From Chloropicon primus (lineage: Eukaryota; Chlorophyta; Chloropicophyceae; Chloropicales; Chloropicaceae), in contig CP060773.1 in NCBI GenBank assembly GCA_023205875.1, positions 186,001 to 250,000 of the forward strand: 64,000 nt of DNA. Direction: 5' to 3'. Below, piece by piece: positions 47,883-57,716 of this stretch. A program made the translations under genes and the position numbers. Each line of letters begins with the position of its first letter. Position 1 is the first letter of the stretch. Under the pieces are notes generated by a model. That model worked only from the letters and a program-made list of their open reading frames with translations, made no database searches and was not told where the DNA came from.

Positions 47883-48644
47883 ATGAATGGCCAAGGGGCC
47901 ACGACGACGGGTGGAACGGCTTTGGGGATCCCAGCCCTGTTCGGTGCTCGAAGCAACTTCCGGCTCTCTACGACCGAACAAGTGGACAGGGTCCTTGCCC
48001 AGGACCCCCAGAGTCACAGCCAGAGCAACGTGCAGTGGGTCCTTGTGTCGCACTTCAAAACCGGAGGGTGCTACAAGGGAAAGAGGCACGCATTTCCGGA
48101 TCAGATGCCGCCAGAGCTCACGCACTTGGTCACCCACCACGAGTGGATGAACCAGGTCTATCCAGAAGTATCAGAGTGCCTCGAGCGTTTCACGGACCCC
48201 TTAAAGTACAACTACATCCACACCTTCCTCACAGTGCTGCTGGTCCTTCAGCTCGGCCTCTTCTTCATCGGCGAGGCTGCAGGGCGGGCAGCCAACTCGG
48301 GCGGAGGCATGACAATCGCGATGGGCTTTCCCATCGGCTTTCTTGTGTACTTCTCGGTTCTGGATGCCAAAGCAGGTAAGTGTGGGCTTCTTTTGCATTC
48401 CCTTTTCATGTTCTTGACTGACTTTTTTCGCTTGAAAGGACAACTGCTGCAGTTGAAGTTGAACAGCCTCAACACTTACTTTAGCTCGAGAGGGATTAGT
48501 TTCTACATGCTGAGACACGGCAAGGGAGGCCTTTCGAACTTCAGCATCCACTGCAGGATTGTCAGTGCCGCTGCCCAGCAGCATGCTTCATACGCAGGAC
48601 CGCCTCAGCAGCCGCCGGCTCCGATAACGCACTACGTGGTGTGA
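47883..48644 (+). CDS. Unknown membrane protein with two transmembrane helices
   Basis: The exons are 47883-48375 and 48439-48644, giving 232 aa. The 63-bp intron (GTAAGT...AAAG) is a multiple of three and has no stop, so an unspliced form would also be open (253 aa). The N-terminal half is soluble with DQMPPELTHLVTHHEWMN. Helices lie at about 111-130 (YIHTFLTVLLVLQLGLFFIG) and 141-160 (MTIAMGFPIGFLVYFSVL). The C-terminal part (QLLQLKLNSLNTYFSSRGISFYML) is amphipathic, then Gln/Pro-rich. No family is recognised. Confidence 0.65.
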   Translation: MNGQGATTTGGTALGIPALFGARSNFRLSTTEQVDRVLAQDPQSHSQSNVQWVLVSHFKTGGCYKGKRHAFPDQMPPELTHLVTHHEWMNQVYPEVSECLERFTDPLKYNYIHTFLTVLLVLQLGLFFIGEAAGRAANSGGGMTIAMGFPIGFLVYFSVLDAKAGKCGLLLHSLFMFLTDFFRLKGQLLQLKLNSLNTYFSSRGISFYMLRHGKGGLSNFSIHCRIVSAAAQQHASYAGPPQQPPAPITHYVV

Positions 48645-48734
48645 TCCGGGAGCGATTGATGGTTGTACACTACACAGAATTCGTAAAACTCGTTCAATTG
48701 TGGATTTGTTTAGAACTAAGTTTTGCCCTAAAAC

Positions 48735-50559
48735 CTACTGCCCTCCGTGAAAGTGGGATCTCACTGCCTCCATGATGGATTGTGCCAGCTGGTCAGCCCC
48801 TTGCTGGGTCTCAGCTTCCGCGTAAATTCGAACGATGTCTTCGGTTCCCGATGGGCGCACAAACGCACGGCCGAGGCTTGCCTTTGAAACGAGTTCATCG
48901 ACCTTCACTTGAAGCTCTTGGGGCTGCAGTATCTGCTGCTCTGCGTTCGTTGTCTTGATCTGAGACCTGTCCGGCACGACGCATTTTAGCATTCGGCTGG
49001 GAACGTCTCTGTACAGGTCGCACCATTCCCGGTGAGTCCACTTCTTGTGCGTTAGGATCACGTACACCAACAGAGCCATCGACAGGGCGTCGCCCACGGA
49101 AGGGTTTACGATGTCAGACAGCTCCAGCAGATGCATCGCACCTCCGTTCCCTTGCGGGACTTTCCTCAACCTCTCGAGAAAGCTCTCGGAAAACAAGACC
49201 GTCCCGTGGCCATTGGCTTCAAAGTAGACCGAGACATCAAAAGCGAGAGCCGAGTGGTGGAGGTGCTTCACCCCAGTCTTTGTTTTGACCACGCTCAGAC
49301 CGAGATTCTCTTCAAGGTATCTCGTGGAGCTTCCGTTCGCGTAGGCGGTCTGGATCACCCCGATGCTTGGCTTCGGCCCTGTCATCGCCCCGTCGAGCTT
49401 GGAGAGGCAAGACTTGAGGTGGGCCGCGATCAGACAAAGGATTTTGTCGCCATCGAGGAGGTCTACGGACCCCGGTGCCCCCTGACCCGACTGCCCAGCT
49501 CCGGGCAAGAAGAAGACAACTCGGTCGGCATCGCCATCGAGGCTCAAGCAGAGGGAATCACCAGGCAAGTCCACAAACGTTTCGGGAAGAACTTTCTCCT
49601 TCTGGACGTAATCTGCTCCGCATAGGTGGTTCACGACCCCTCCTCCGGTGTTCTTCAACGTCACCACGGTCCCTGCGTTCGATATGGCTGACACAACGCT
49701 CGGCGCTTTGAGTGCACCAACGCCGTTGGCGCAATCGATGATCAGATGACCCACCGGTTTGCTGCCCTGACCCGATAGCAGCCTGGAGCACCCTTCCCTC
49801 AATTTGTCAAAATAATCGCTCTCTTCCGACGGCTTCCCGCAATTCTTCATCAGGACCTGCCAGTGCAGCTGCGGCGTCGTTCTCAGCGTGTCCGTCGACC
49901 CCAGTGCCTCGCAACCCGCGGCCTTCACCCCCGCGATTGCGGCCGCGATCAAAGCCTCGCCCGTGGGACGAGTATCTCTCGCCAGGAGGACAACACCACC
50001 GGAAGCGGCGACGCACGTATTCTCGGGGCGCAGCACCTTCAAGACAGGGCATCATGGGAAACAAAAGCCGAACAGATCGAGTCGAGCGAGTTAGTACTGG
50101 CTTCCCTTCCTCCGCACAGAAAGACTGAGAGAGGGGTGCAACAGTGGTCTGCTTTGCGCGGCGCGGACACCACACACTTACAATCTTCTCCACAACCTGT
50201 TGGAGTTCCTGGCTCGATTGAGCGGCCACAACCTCTTCGGCATACTTCTCCCAAGACATGTGAAGCATCCCTCCGTCACCATCCACGAGCTTGATCCCAT
50301 TGTCCTCCACTGGGTTATGGGAAGCCGTGACAACCAAACCAGTGGCTTTCCCATCCAATGCTCTCGACCTCAAGCCAGCGAGCAAGCCGCAACGAAATGC
50401 CACGCCTCTCAGCGTCTCCCCCTTCCTCCTGAACCCCGCAGTCCCGTAACTGATCTTCACTCGACTCCTCCTCTCCTCCTCTCCATCAATCGTCTTCCAA
50501 AGCTCTCGGAAGAACTTGTCATCCTCTTCACGAACTTGAAGGTGATCCTGATGCCTCAT
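48735..50559 (-). CDS. PGM3: Phosphoacetylglucosamine mutase
   Basis: The exons, on the complement, are 50182-50559 and 48735-50036, giving 559 aa. It belongs to the alpha-D-phosphohexomutase family. The active-site phosphoserine is in VVTASHNP (S80). The metal loop is SLDGDADRVVFF, the sugar-binding loop FEANGHGTVLF, and the phosphate-binding loop RPSGTEDIVRIYAE. The early SYGTAGFR and the family-specific insertions match PGM3/AGM1 rather than PGM1. It interconverts GlcNAc-6-P and GlcNAc-1-P for UDP-GlcNAc synthesis (N-glycans, GPI anchors). The acceptor of the 145-bp intron is TTGAAG. Confidence 0.95.
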
Positions 50560-50586
50560 TCCTCTTCCTCGTGAAACAAACGACCC

Positions 50587-50815
50587 GTCAAACGAAAGAG
50601 CAAGAGACGAAGCTTCTCTCTCTGCAACTGTCCTCCCTTCCTCTCCCTTCCCCTCGCTCTCGTTCCCTCTGGACGGACAACTTCTCTCTCTCTCTCTCTC
50701 TGCCGTGTTCGATCGAAAGAGAAAGGAGATCAAATCCTATTCACTGGGTCAAAATCCTCGAGGCTGCACTCATTCGAAAGAGAAAGAGACGAAGCTTCTT
50801 CCTATGCACTTCTCC
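50587..50815 (+). repeat. Dispersed repeat G, copy 1
   Basis: It is homologous in reverse to 56190-56458. Shared blocks are AGAGCAAGAGACGAAGCTTC, CCTCTGGACGGACAACTTCT and CAAAATCCTCGAGGCTGCAC. It contains two GAAAGAGAAAG cores and a CT tract. The remainder of 50816-51329 has another CT tract, a GTGATG run near 50940-50980, and no gene. Confidence 0.75.
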
Positions 50816-51329
50816 TCCCTCTCTGTCTCCTGCCCTCGCTCTCGTTCCCTCTGGACGGAACAACTTCTCTCTCTCTCTCTCTCTCTCTCTGCCGTGTGTT
50901 CTGATCGAAAGGGAAAGGACAAAGCATAACGGGCGAGCAGGATGGTGATGGTGATGGTGATGGGTGATGGTGATGGTGGGATTGGAAGGGGGGACTAGGG
51001 GGAAGAGGAAGGGCAGTGATGCAGGCGGAAGCATCGGGTCACGATCTTTCCATAGAGCATTCAATTGTTGAGAATGAAGCTCTGGTGGGGAAGTTTTGAT
51101 GTGGTGAGGTGGCGTGCACGGCGTACCCGCTTGCGAGAGGATTACTACCAAACAACAAACAAAACTATTCATCAAAATGATCAAAAGCCCCTCTCCCCTC
51201 TTTGGCAAGGGCGAGAGCAATCAGCTTTGACTCTTTACACACAAAAAAAAAACCTCTACACTCTCGAGTCGTAGATCCTCACCCGAGGATAGGATGAAAC
51301 CGTCGCCTGTCGTCGTCGTTGCGTCGTCC

Positions 51330-52198
51330 TCAAGCCTGCTGCTGGAGGGAAGACGACTCACTCGAGGAACAGGTCAAGCTGGCGCTAAAGTACTCGTCCA
51401 CGTCCACTTGGTGCAGACCACCGTAAAAGTCCAGCAGGTTGAGCGAATCGATCTTCAGTTCGTAAGGCTTGAAGCCGTGGTTGGGAGGCCAAGACTTGAT
51501 CGCAGGATGCCTTGATGCAAGCATCTCGATCGCGTAGTCGGCCTCGTCGTCCGAAACCGGCGCGAGGTCGCCCACGACCGTCATCTGCGAAGCGAGCCAG
51601 TCGAAAGCATCGTTAGAGAGAGAGAGAGAGAGAATAACCACGGAGGACAAAAGCATTCCCGAAATTAGGCGACACACAAGGTCGATCGGCTCACCTTGGC
51701 ACAAGTCGGGTCTTCCGCGTCCGTCCCTCCACAACCCAAGCTGGCCTCGGCCACGGTGAAAGAGACTTTGGGGTTCTCCGCGGCATCCCGTGCCGTCTCA
51801 TCCATCGTCGTCAGGTAGTAAAACAACCGGCCAGTCGAGTTGCACACCGGGCCGTCTGACAAGTCCACCACCTGCAGGCAGAAGAGGCCACCGCGTCAGG
51901 AGTTGAGCAAAGAAACCAATGGATGGTGAATCCAAACACTTACATTGGTCCAAGGCAATCCAGTGGCGATGCTTGTGGTCCCCATGACCCCCCACAAGCT
52001 CATGTGAGTCAAGTACCTGGCCATCTTCGCATAGTCTGTATAGGGTGGCCTTGGGATCGATGCCACCATCCCTGTCACCTCTTTGGTGCCATCATGATCC
52101 ACGTGTTGATCAAAAGATCGAGCTCCGTGAACACCACATGCTTGAATGAGGCAAACACAAACAAAAAACAAAGAAACAAATGGAAGATTCTCTCTCAT
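51330..52198 (-). CDS. CREG1: CREG-family secreted glycoprotein
   Basis: The exons, on the complement, are 51944-52198, 51695-51871 and 51330-51584, all phase 0, giving 228 aa. Residues 1-26 are a signal peptide (MRENLPFVSLFFVCVCLIQA). The FMN-binding-like split barrel matches CREG: YAKMARYLTHMSLWGVMGTTS, VVDLSDGP, RLFYYLTTMDETARDAAENPKVSF, then VVGDLAP, RHPAIKSWPPNHGF, LLDFYGG and VDEYFSA. Human CREG1 is a lysosomal/secreted protein that lost flavin binding; its biochemical role is debated. Cysteines in CGGTDAEDPTC correspond to the conserved disulfide region. Introns are 72 and 110 bp. Confidence 0.9.
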
Positions 52199-52304
52199 CT
52201 TCTTCTTCTTCGTCATCATCAACATCAACAATCTGTCATGAAAAAAACAAAAACAAAACAAAAACTTCATCAGCTTCTCTCTTCCAGCCTCAACACGACG
52301 GCGT

Positions 52305-52346
52305 GCGTTACGAGTGACCACTCGTTGGAAAGAGGAGGACGTAACG
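52305..52346. promoter_or_regulatory. GCGTTACG / CGTAACG inverted pair upstream of CREG
   Basis: GCGTTACG at 52305-52312 and CGTAACG at 52340-52346 flank a short core repeat (CACTCGTTGGAAAGAGG). They lie 107-148 bp upstream of the CREG start. Confidence 0.4.
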
Positions 52347-52453
52347 GCAGCGGTGGCGTGAACCAAACCAGTCGTGACACTTTATATTTGCATCCTCTCG
52401 TCCACAACGCGTCACTGGCTCCAAACACCTCCATCCCTTTCTAAAATCCTCAT

Positions 52454-52990
52454 CAGAGCGCCATCTTCTTCGTGCGACCACTCATTGGAAAGATCGCGAG
52501 ACACTCTTTCCATCAATTCCTCCCTCGTCCTCTCCCTCTCTTGTTGCCGTCCTCGTTGTCGCGCTGAAGTTCACTCACTCACCTCGGTGCTCCTCCACCC
52601 GTCGCCTCGTGGAAAAGAAAGTGAGACCCCATCGGGCGGCGAGGAACACCGAGGTGAGTTCAGGGAGCCAGGGGACGACGAGGACGGGGGCCAGAGCGGA
52701 CGAGGGAGGTATTGATGGAAAGAGCGGCTCGCGAGCTTTCCAATGAGCATCCGCACGAAAAAGATGGCGCTCTGACGAAGATTTGGGACGACTGAACGTG
52801 TTGTTTTCCGCCGTTTTGGGTTCCATGGGTGCCGCCTTTGCAGGTGAGTGAGCGAGGACACGGGGGCCAGAGCGGATGAGGAAGGCATCGATGGAAAGAT
52901 CATCTCGCTCTCTTTCGTTTGAGCATCCGCAGGAAGGAGATGGCGCCCTGACGAGGGATTGAAACTGAATTGAAGGGTTTTGTTTGCATC
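52454..52990 (+). mobile_element. Foldback element C, copy 3, with outer arm
   Basis: The inner element is 52454-52774 (321 bp). Its ends are inverted repeats of about 75 bp, starting CAGAGCGCCATCTTCTTCGT on the left and ending AAGATGGCGCTCTG on the right, with matching ATTGGAAAG and GCTCTTTCCAT blocks. The centre contains inner inverted CACCTCGGTG and CCGAGGTGAG. 52850-52990 is the related outer arm ending in TTGAAACTGAATTGAAGGGT. The whole is the inverted equivalent of 25674-26211. No coding capacity. Confidence 0.8.
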
Positions 52991-53108
52991 GTTTTTTTCT
53001 CTTTCCTCTTGATCATGAACAAGGCAGTGAGGCACTTGGAGCTTGCCTCGGCGCGTGTTCGGATTCATTGTCAATCCAGGAAAGGCGAATCGTTTGTGTC
53101 CGAGTCGA

Positions 53109-53137
53109 GCGTTACTCTTCTTCCTTTGAGCGTTACG
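53109..53137. promoter_or_regulatory. Direct GCGTTAC pair upstream of the DUF2045 gene
   Basis: GAGCGTTAC occurs twice (motif at 53109-53115 and 53130-53137), 58-86 bp before the ATG at 53195. Confidence 0.4.
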
Positions 53138-53194
53138 AGAATCGCGCTGGATGCCAAGGAGTTAGTGAGTTCGTTGCTGAGCTTGGTCATCCCT

Positions 53195-54637
53195 ATGGCT
53201 GTTGAGGAAGGAGGGAGTGGAGGCGGGGCCGTCGCCGTGCCGCTGGAGGAGTCTGAGGTCGATCCCCTCTCGAGGCAGGGCGACAAGGTGGGTCCCGAGG
53301 GGGGTGGAAGCAAGGGGCAAGACAAGGAGGAGGAAGGGGTGAGCGCTTACGAGGCTATTATGGGAACCGTGAGGAGCTACGCCGTCCGAACCCTCGGTGC
53401 GGCCGCGACGCCGGAGGCGAGCTCGGCGGGAGGCAAGGGGGAGAAGGGCGGCAAGGCAGACTCGGAGTGGGGGGGTGCTGAGTATTGGCAGGATGAGCAC
53501 TGGCGGACAGCGCTGGAGGAGCTCTTTTACAACAATCGCGAGAAGCGGAAAGAGAAGCAGGACGACATGGTGTTCTACGTCTACGACCAAGTCTTGAACG
53601 AGAGGTGGAAGTCCAAGAAGAAGGACAAAGGGGGAGCGAGCAAGAGCGGCAAGCTGGATGTCACGGTGCGGCGGTTCGGCTCCGGGGTTTTGAAGGATGA
53701 GGATTTTGGAGGCATCCAATGGATGGAGAGCGTGTACTTGAATCTCTTGCTGCACACGACCTACACCTGCACCGTTGCCATCTGCAGCAAGACGGCCTTG
53801 GAGAGGCACAAGAGCGGCCAGGCCGAGCCGGCTTTGCCCGTCTTCAAGACGTCGCGGCAGGTGTACGCGTCCCACACCCACATCTCCATCAACCTCAAGA
53901 CGAACTCCGGCTCCGGCAAGTTCGACAAGAAGGACAACTTTGATTTCAAGAACGCGGTGGAGCTGGCGTACCCTCAAGTGTACTTCTCCATCGACGATTT
54001 CGAGGACGCCTTCGAGGACTTGATTGTGGAGGACGAGGACCACTGCCTCTGCGTGCTGCTTTACGCCAGGGATGGACCGACGTTCAAGTGGAAGGGGTCC
54101 GCCGCGGCGACGGCCCAAGGGGACCAGGGAAAGAAGAGCAATAACCTGGGGCAGAACAAGAAGGTGTCCCTCTTCTCTGGCTACGTGCCGTACTCCCACC
54201 TTTGGAAGGCCGTGAGCAAGCAAGCGAGGGGCACGTCGGTCGGGGGGTTTCTAGGAATCTCGAGCGGGTCCGCGACGAGCAACGAGCAGCCAGAAAAGTT
54301 GGTCATGAGGGGCCCCGGAGGCAAGGGCCACGCGGAGGTCGCCGTCACGCTCCTCAACAGGAAGACCGTCCACACGACAGACCCTCTTCCTGATCCGTCG
54401 GAAGGGGGAGAGGGGGCTGAGCAAGTCCGCAACGCGGACGAGGGGAAGAGGGGGCTGAGAGGGTTATTCGCAGCGATGCAGAGCAACATCTCTCTGCCCA
54501 TCATCGGAAGCAGAAGCCCGAGCAGTGCCACGACGAGATCAAAAACGACGCAGCACATACGGTGTTGCCTGATGAACGTCAGCCTGCCTTGGCAGTCCCT
54601 CTGCCACGACATCCTAAAGTCGAGCAGAATGATGTGA
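53195..54637 (+). CDS. KIAA0930 homologue (DUF2045)
   Basis: A single exon of 480 aa from the ATG at 53195. After a Gly/acidic N-terminus it follows human KIAA0930 block by block: QDDMVFYVYDQVL, WMESVYLNLLLHTTYTCTVAI, SRQVYASHTHI, ELAYPQVYFSIDDFEDAFEDL, LFSGYVPYSHLWKAV, KLVMRGPGGKGHAEVAV and the C-terminal LMNVSLPWQSLCHDILK. The function of the family is unknown. Species-specific Gly/Lys inserts separate the blocks. The frame is open upstream to an ATG at 53015, but paired GCGTTAC motifs lie between the two ATGs, so the later start is preferred. Confidence 0.85.
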   Translation: MAVEEGGSGGGAVAVPLEESEVDPLSRQGDKVGPEGGGSKGQDKEEEGVSAYEAIMGTVRSYAVRTLGAAATPEASSAGGKGEKGGKADSEWGGAEYWQDEHWRTALEELFYNNREKRKEKQDDMVFYVYDQVLNERWKSKKKDKGGASKSGKLDVTVRRFGSGVLKDEDFGGIQWMESVYLNLLLHTTYTCTVAICSKTALERHKSGQAEPALPVFKTSRQVYASHTHISINLKTNSGSGKFDKKDNFDFKNAVELAYPQVYFSIDDFEDAFEDLIVEDEDHCLCVLLYARDGPTFKWKGSAAATAQGDQGKKSNNLGQNKKVSLFSGYVPYSHLWKAVSKQARGTSVGGFLGISSGSATSNEQPEKLVMRGPGGKGHAEVAVTLLNRKTVHTTDPLPDPSEGGEGAEQVRNADEGKRGLRGLFAAMQSNISLPIIGSRSPSSATTRSKTTQHIRCCLMNVSLPWQSLCHDILKSSRMM

Positions 54638-54736
54638 GCGCTAGTGGTATCGTGATGATGTGTATATAAGATTCATTCTTCAAAAACAAGGCCTGAAAAG
54701 CTGTTGTTGTTGTTGTTGTTGTTCCAGAGTCCTGCC

Positions 54737-55545
54737 TCAGTGAGGCTTCGGAACGAAGCCGTCGACCGCCATGTTTCTGGTCGCGCTCGGGATTCTCACC
54801 CTGAGGCCCTCGAGCTCGTGGCAGCAAATGATTTGGCACCCCAACCTGCTGGTCTCCGTCAGGCCAAAGGCAAGGTCGAGCATGTCGTTCTCATCGTCCG
54901 TGGGCTCCTGGCCAATCTCGTCCAGCAGATCGAACTGCTCCTCGTCCTCCACGATCACGTGGCAAGTGGAGCAAGCCAGAGACCCTGCAAGAAGGTGAGA
55001 GGAGAAGGAAATGAAAAACGACAGTCAGACTCCGTCTCTTGCCCCTCGTGTCTGCTCACCGCCTTACCTTCGCAAGCACCCTCGAGCTCGATATCGTTCA
55101 TGTGAGCAATCTCGAGGAGGCTCTTGCCCACTGGCGCCTCTATGACTTCCTCCCCCCCATCCTTGTCTATGAACGTCACCGTTATGGTTTCCGCGTTGAA
55201 GTCTGCACCAAGCAGAGACTCCCCCCTGTGCCCCCTCACCTGCGTAGTCAGGCAACTCGCGGCGCCACCAAGTGGCTCAACAACTCCTTTTGCTGACCGC
55301 GCTGATTCCGCAAACTTGAGTGCCCTGCCGCTCGTCGGAGCCGCCACCGAAGAAAGAGTACGGTGAGCCAAGGAGGCACCCCAACGGAGTTCCAGCCTCA
55401 ACGGCGGCGCGGGCATACCATAGCAGCCGCCAAGCGCCTGTGATGCTGGGACTAGAGAGGGACTATGCTGTGCGTTCGGTTTCAGAGCATCACGAAACCC
55501 TCTGCTCAAGCACTCCACCACACGGTCCACAACCTTTCGTCGCAT
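54737..55545 (-). CDS. Mitochondrial [2Fe-2S] ferredoxin (adrenodoxin/Yah1 type)
   Basis: The exons, on the complement, are 55068-55545 and 54737-54984, giving 241 aa with an 83-bp intron that splits the cluster-binding loop. A long N-terminal extension rich in Arg, Ser and Ala without acidic bias fits a mitochondrial presequence. The core starts [20 protein letters not shown]. Iron ligands are C158, C164, C167 ([14 protein letters not shown]) and C209 (RLGCQIIC). [19 protein letters not shown] is diagnostic of the adrenodoxin/Yah1 class rather than plant-type photosynthetic ferredoxin. It supplies electrons for mitochondrial Fe-S cluster and heme A synthesis. Confidence 0.94.
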
Positions 55546-55659
55546 ACTGCCTTGAGCTGCCTCAGCCTACCAACCTAACTCGCTAACTGGTTGTGAGAGA
55601 CCAAAGGACAAGAGTTACAGATGGTGAGGAAGGTGATAAGGAAGACGATGAAGATGAGG

Positions 55660-55699
55660 AATCGCGTCAGTTACGTGAGCGAACGTCCACTCGTAACGC
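55660..55699. promoter_or_regulatory. GTTACG / CGTAACGC pair upstream of ferredoxin
   Basis: GTTACG at 55660-55665 and CGTAACGC at 55692-55699 lie 115-155 bp upstream of the ferredoxin start. Confidence 0.35.
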
Positions 55700-55785
55700 T
55701 CAACCAGCCGCCTTACCCTCAAATTTCTAGACGCGTCTAGAATGAATGTGACCCCAGCTCCAACGAACAAAACCAAACGAAACCC

Positions 55786-56046
55786 AAACCAAGCTTGCGA
55801 CCCACCAATCGAAAGAGCGCGAGCCAAAGCTTCGTCTAGTACCCTCCTCTTCCCCTCTCAATGCCGTTCCCGTCGTCACCGTCCTCTATAAGGTGGCTCA
55901 ATCGGGTACTTCCTCCTTCACTTTCTGGAACAAAAGTCCATGCCTCGACCAATCCGAGCACCAAATGGGTCAAGTGAGGGCTCGTTGGAAAGACCTCGAG
56001 GAGATCTTTCGTCCAGTACCCTCGTCTTGTCCTTAAATCCTCGTAC
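55786..56046 (+). repeat. Dispersed repeat A, copy 2
   Basis: A full-length 261-bp direct copy of 348-608. The core is AGTGAGGGCTCGTTGGAAAG near 55973. Confidence 0.85.
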
Positions 56047-56189
56047 CCGCCTCCTAAGACCTCCGCTTTCTCTTCGGTCTCGTCTCGTCTCCTTCTTCGT
56101 GGAGGATGCCACAAAACACTTGTGGCTGCGGAGAGCCCAGCGACCAGCAGGTGAGTGAAGCTCGAGACTTCGCGATGAATCTGAGGGCG

Positions 56190-56458
56190 AGGGACGAGAG
56201 AGGAAGGAAGGAGAGGTGTATAGAAAGAAGCATCGTCTCTTTCTCTTTCGAATGAGTGCAGCCTCGAGGATTTTGACCCAGTGAATAGGATTTGATCTCC
56301 TTTCTCTTTCGATCGAACACGGCAGAGAGAGAGAGAGAGAAGTTGTCCGTCCAGAGGGAACGAGAGCGAGGGGAAGGGAGAGGAAGGGAGGACAGTTGCA
56401 GAGAGAGAAGCTTTGTCTCTTGCTCTTTTGAATGAGTGCAGCCTCGAGGATTTTGACC
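56190..56458 (-). repeat. Dispersed repeat G, copy 2
   Basis: Inverted relative to 50587-50815. GAGTGCAGCCTCGAGGATTT occurs twice here, near 56253 and 56435, flanking the CTCGTTCCC/TGGACGG block. It lies just upstream of the DUF6816-like gene. Confidence 0.75.
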
Positions 56459-56564
56459 AAGTTTTGACCAAGTTTCGTGACAACTGAGAAGGATTGTTTG
56501 CCCAAAAGTCTGCAGGATTGCATCGGGTGTGGACGTGATGAGAGGAGGGGGTGGGAGGGGTGGG

Positions 56565-57584
56565 ATGGCGGTGGCCTCGCCCTCCTCTTGCTTGAGAGGA
56601 TCGTGGTCAACGCTTCGTGGTGCTTCGTGCCGAATGTCTTGCAAGAGGAGGCTGGAAGGAGGTGGACTGAGGGGGCTGAAGGGGCATCTCCATCCCCGAG
56701 TGAGCGTCCGGGAGTGTCGTGGTGGTGAAGCAGAAGAGCCTGGTGGTCATGCTGCTGGACCGAGGGGGCTGAAGAGGCGCACCCGCTCGGCGATGAGGGA
56801 GGAGTCGCGAGAGGTTGGAAACGGGTTGGTGTTGGGAAGGAGGCTGGCAGGTGGACTTTTGACGTCGACACTGCCTTTGGCATGTGGAGCAAGGAGGGCC
56901 ATGGCTGCTCCTGAGCTCATTAGCGATGCGTGGGAGAAGCTTGGTGGGGGCCAAGCGGACATCTTTTATCCTGATTTGTTCGAGGGCTGTTGGCAAGTGG
57001 CTTCGACGCTCGTCGATGTTCAGCAAAAGGGTGAATACGATGCGGACCAAGTCCAGCAAGCGATCGAGAACGAGTTGAACAAGACCTTGAGGTATGAGCA
57101 GTGCTTTGTGAGGAACGGGAGGGGGCTTGTGGTCGCTGATCGGGGGCTGAATACGAAAAAGATCACCGAAGCGATACTCGGGGCGAGGGATGACATCAGG
57201 TACAACTGGAACGTGGACGATCCGAACGTCCTGAGGATTGACCTCAAGGGCTTGAAGATCTTCACGCGCGTCACGAGGAGGTTCAGTTCAGCGGGATCGG
57301 ACGTTGCCTCGCCGAGCTTGAGGACTCTGGAGACTTCCGAGCTCTTTGAGCAAGTCTTCGACAACGGCCTGGGGAATCCAAGGGTGAAGGCGTCTCGCCT
57401 CATTACTAAGTGGAAGTGGAGGACGCTCGACGAAACCCCAGAGGGGCAGCCCCGAATCCTTGCGAACCAGGTGCTCAGCAACTATGCGACTCCCTTGGAC
57501 TCGAACACCGCAGACCTGAGTTTCACCAATCTGTCGGAGCCTGCAAGCATCTACAAGTACAAAATGGCTTTCTTTAGTGTGTAA
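56565..57584 (+). CDS. Thylakoid-lumen-type protein (DUF6816-like)
   Basis: A single exon of 339 aa from the ATG at 56565. The first part (MAVASPSSCLRGSWSTLRGA) is Ser/Arg-rich like a plastid transit peptide. A second leader near 103-125 has GRRLAGGLLTSTLPLACGA then RAMA, a twin-arginine type lumen signal with an A-x-A site. The mature part starts APELISDAWEKLGGG and contains YPDLFEGCWQVASTLVDVQ, VVADRGLNTKKITEAILG and PASIYKYKMAFF. From memory these match a cyanobacterial/plastid family (DUF6816) of unknown function. Several in-frame ATGs lie upstream or downstream, so the start is uncertain. Confidence 0.7.
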   Translation: MAVASPSSCLRGSWSTLRGASCRMSCKRRLEGGGLRGLKGHLHPRVSVRECRGGEAEEPGGHAAGPRGLKRRTRSAMREESREVGNGLVLGRRLAGGLLTSTLPLACGARRAMAAPELISDAWEKLGGGQADIFYPDLFEGCWQVASTLVDVQQKGEYDADQVQQAIENELNKTLRYEQCFVRNGRGLVVADRGLNTKKITEAILGARDDIRYNWNVDDPNVLRIDLKGLKIFTRVTRRFSSAGSDVASPSLRTLETSELFEQVFDNGLGNPRVKASRLITKWKWRTLDETPEGQPRILANQVLSNYATPLDSNTADLSFTNLSEPASIYKYKMAFFSV

Positions 57585-57716
57585 CAAAATGTATCCTCCA
57601 CCTCCGCAGAGAGGCAGACACGGAGTCCGCTTTGTTTTGGGACAATCAAGGACGACTCCATCGGCAATGGCATATGTTCCAAAGTGTTACGTAACGCTTG
57701 CAATGTGATAGATGCA

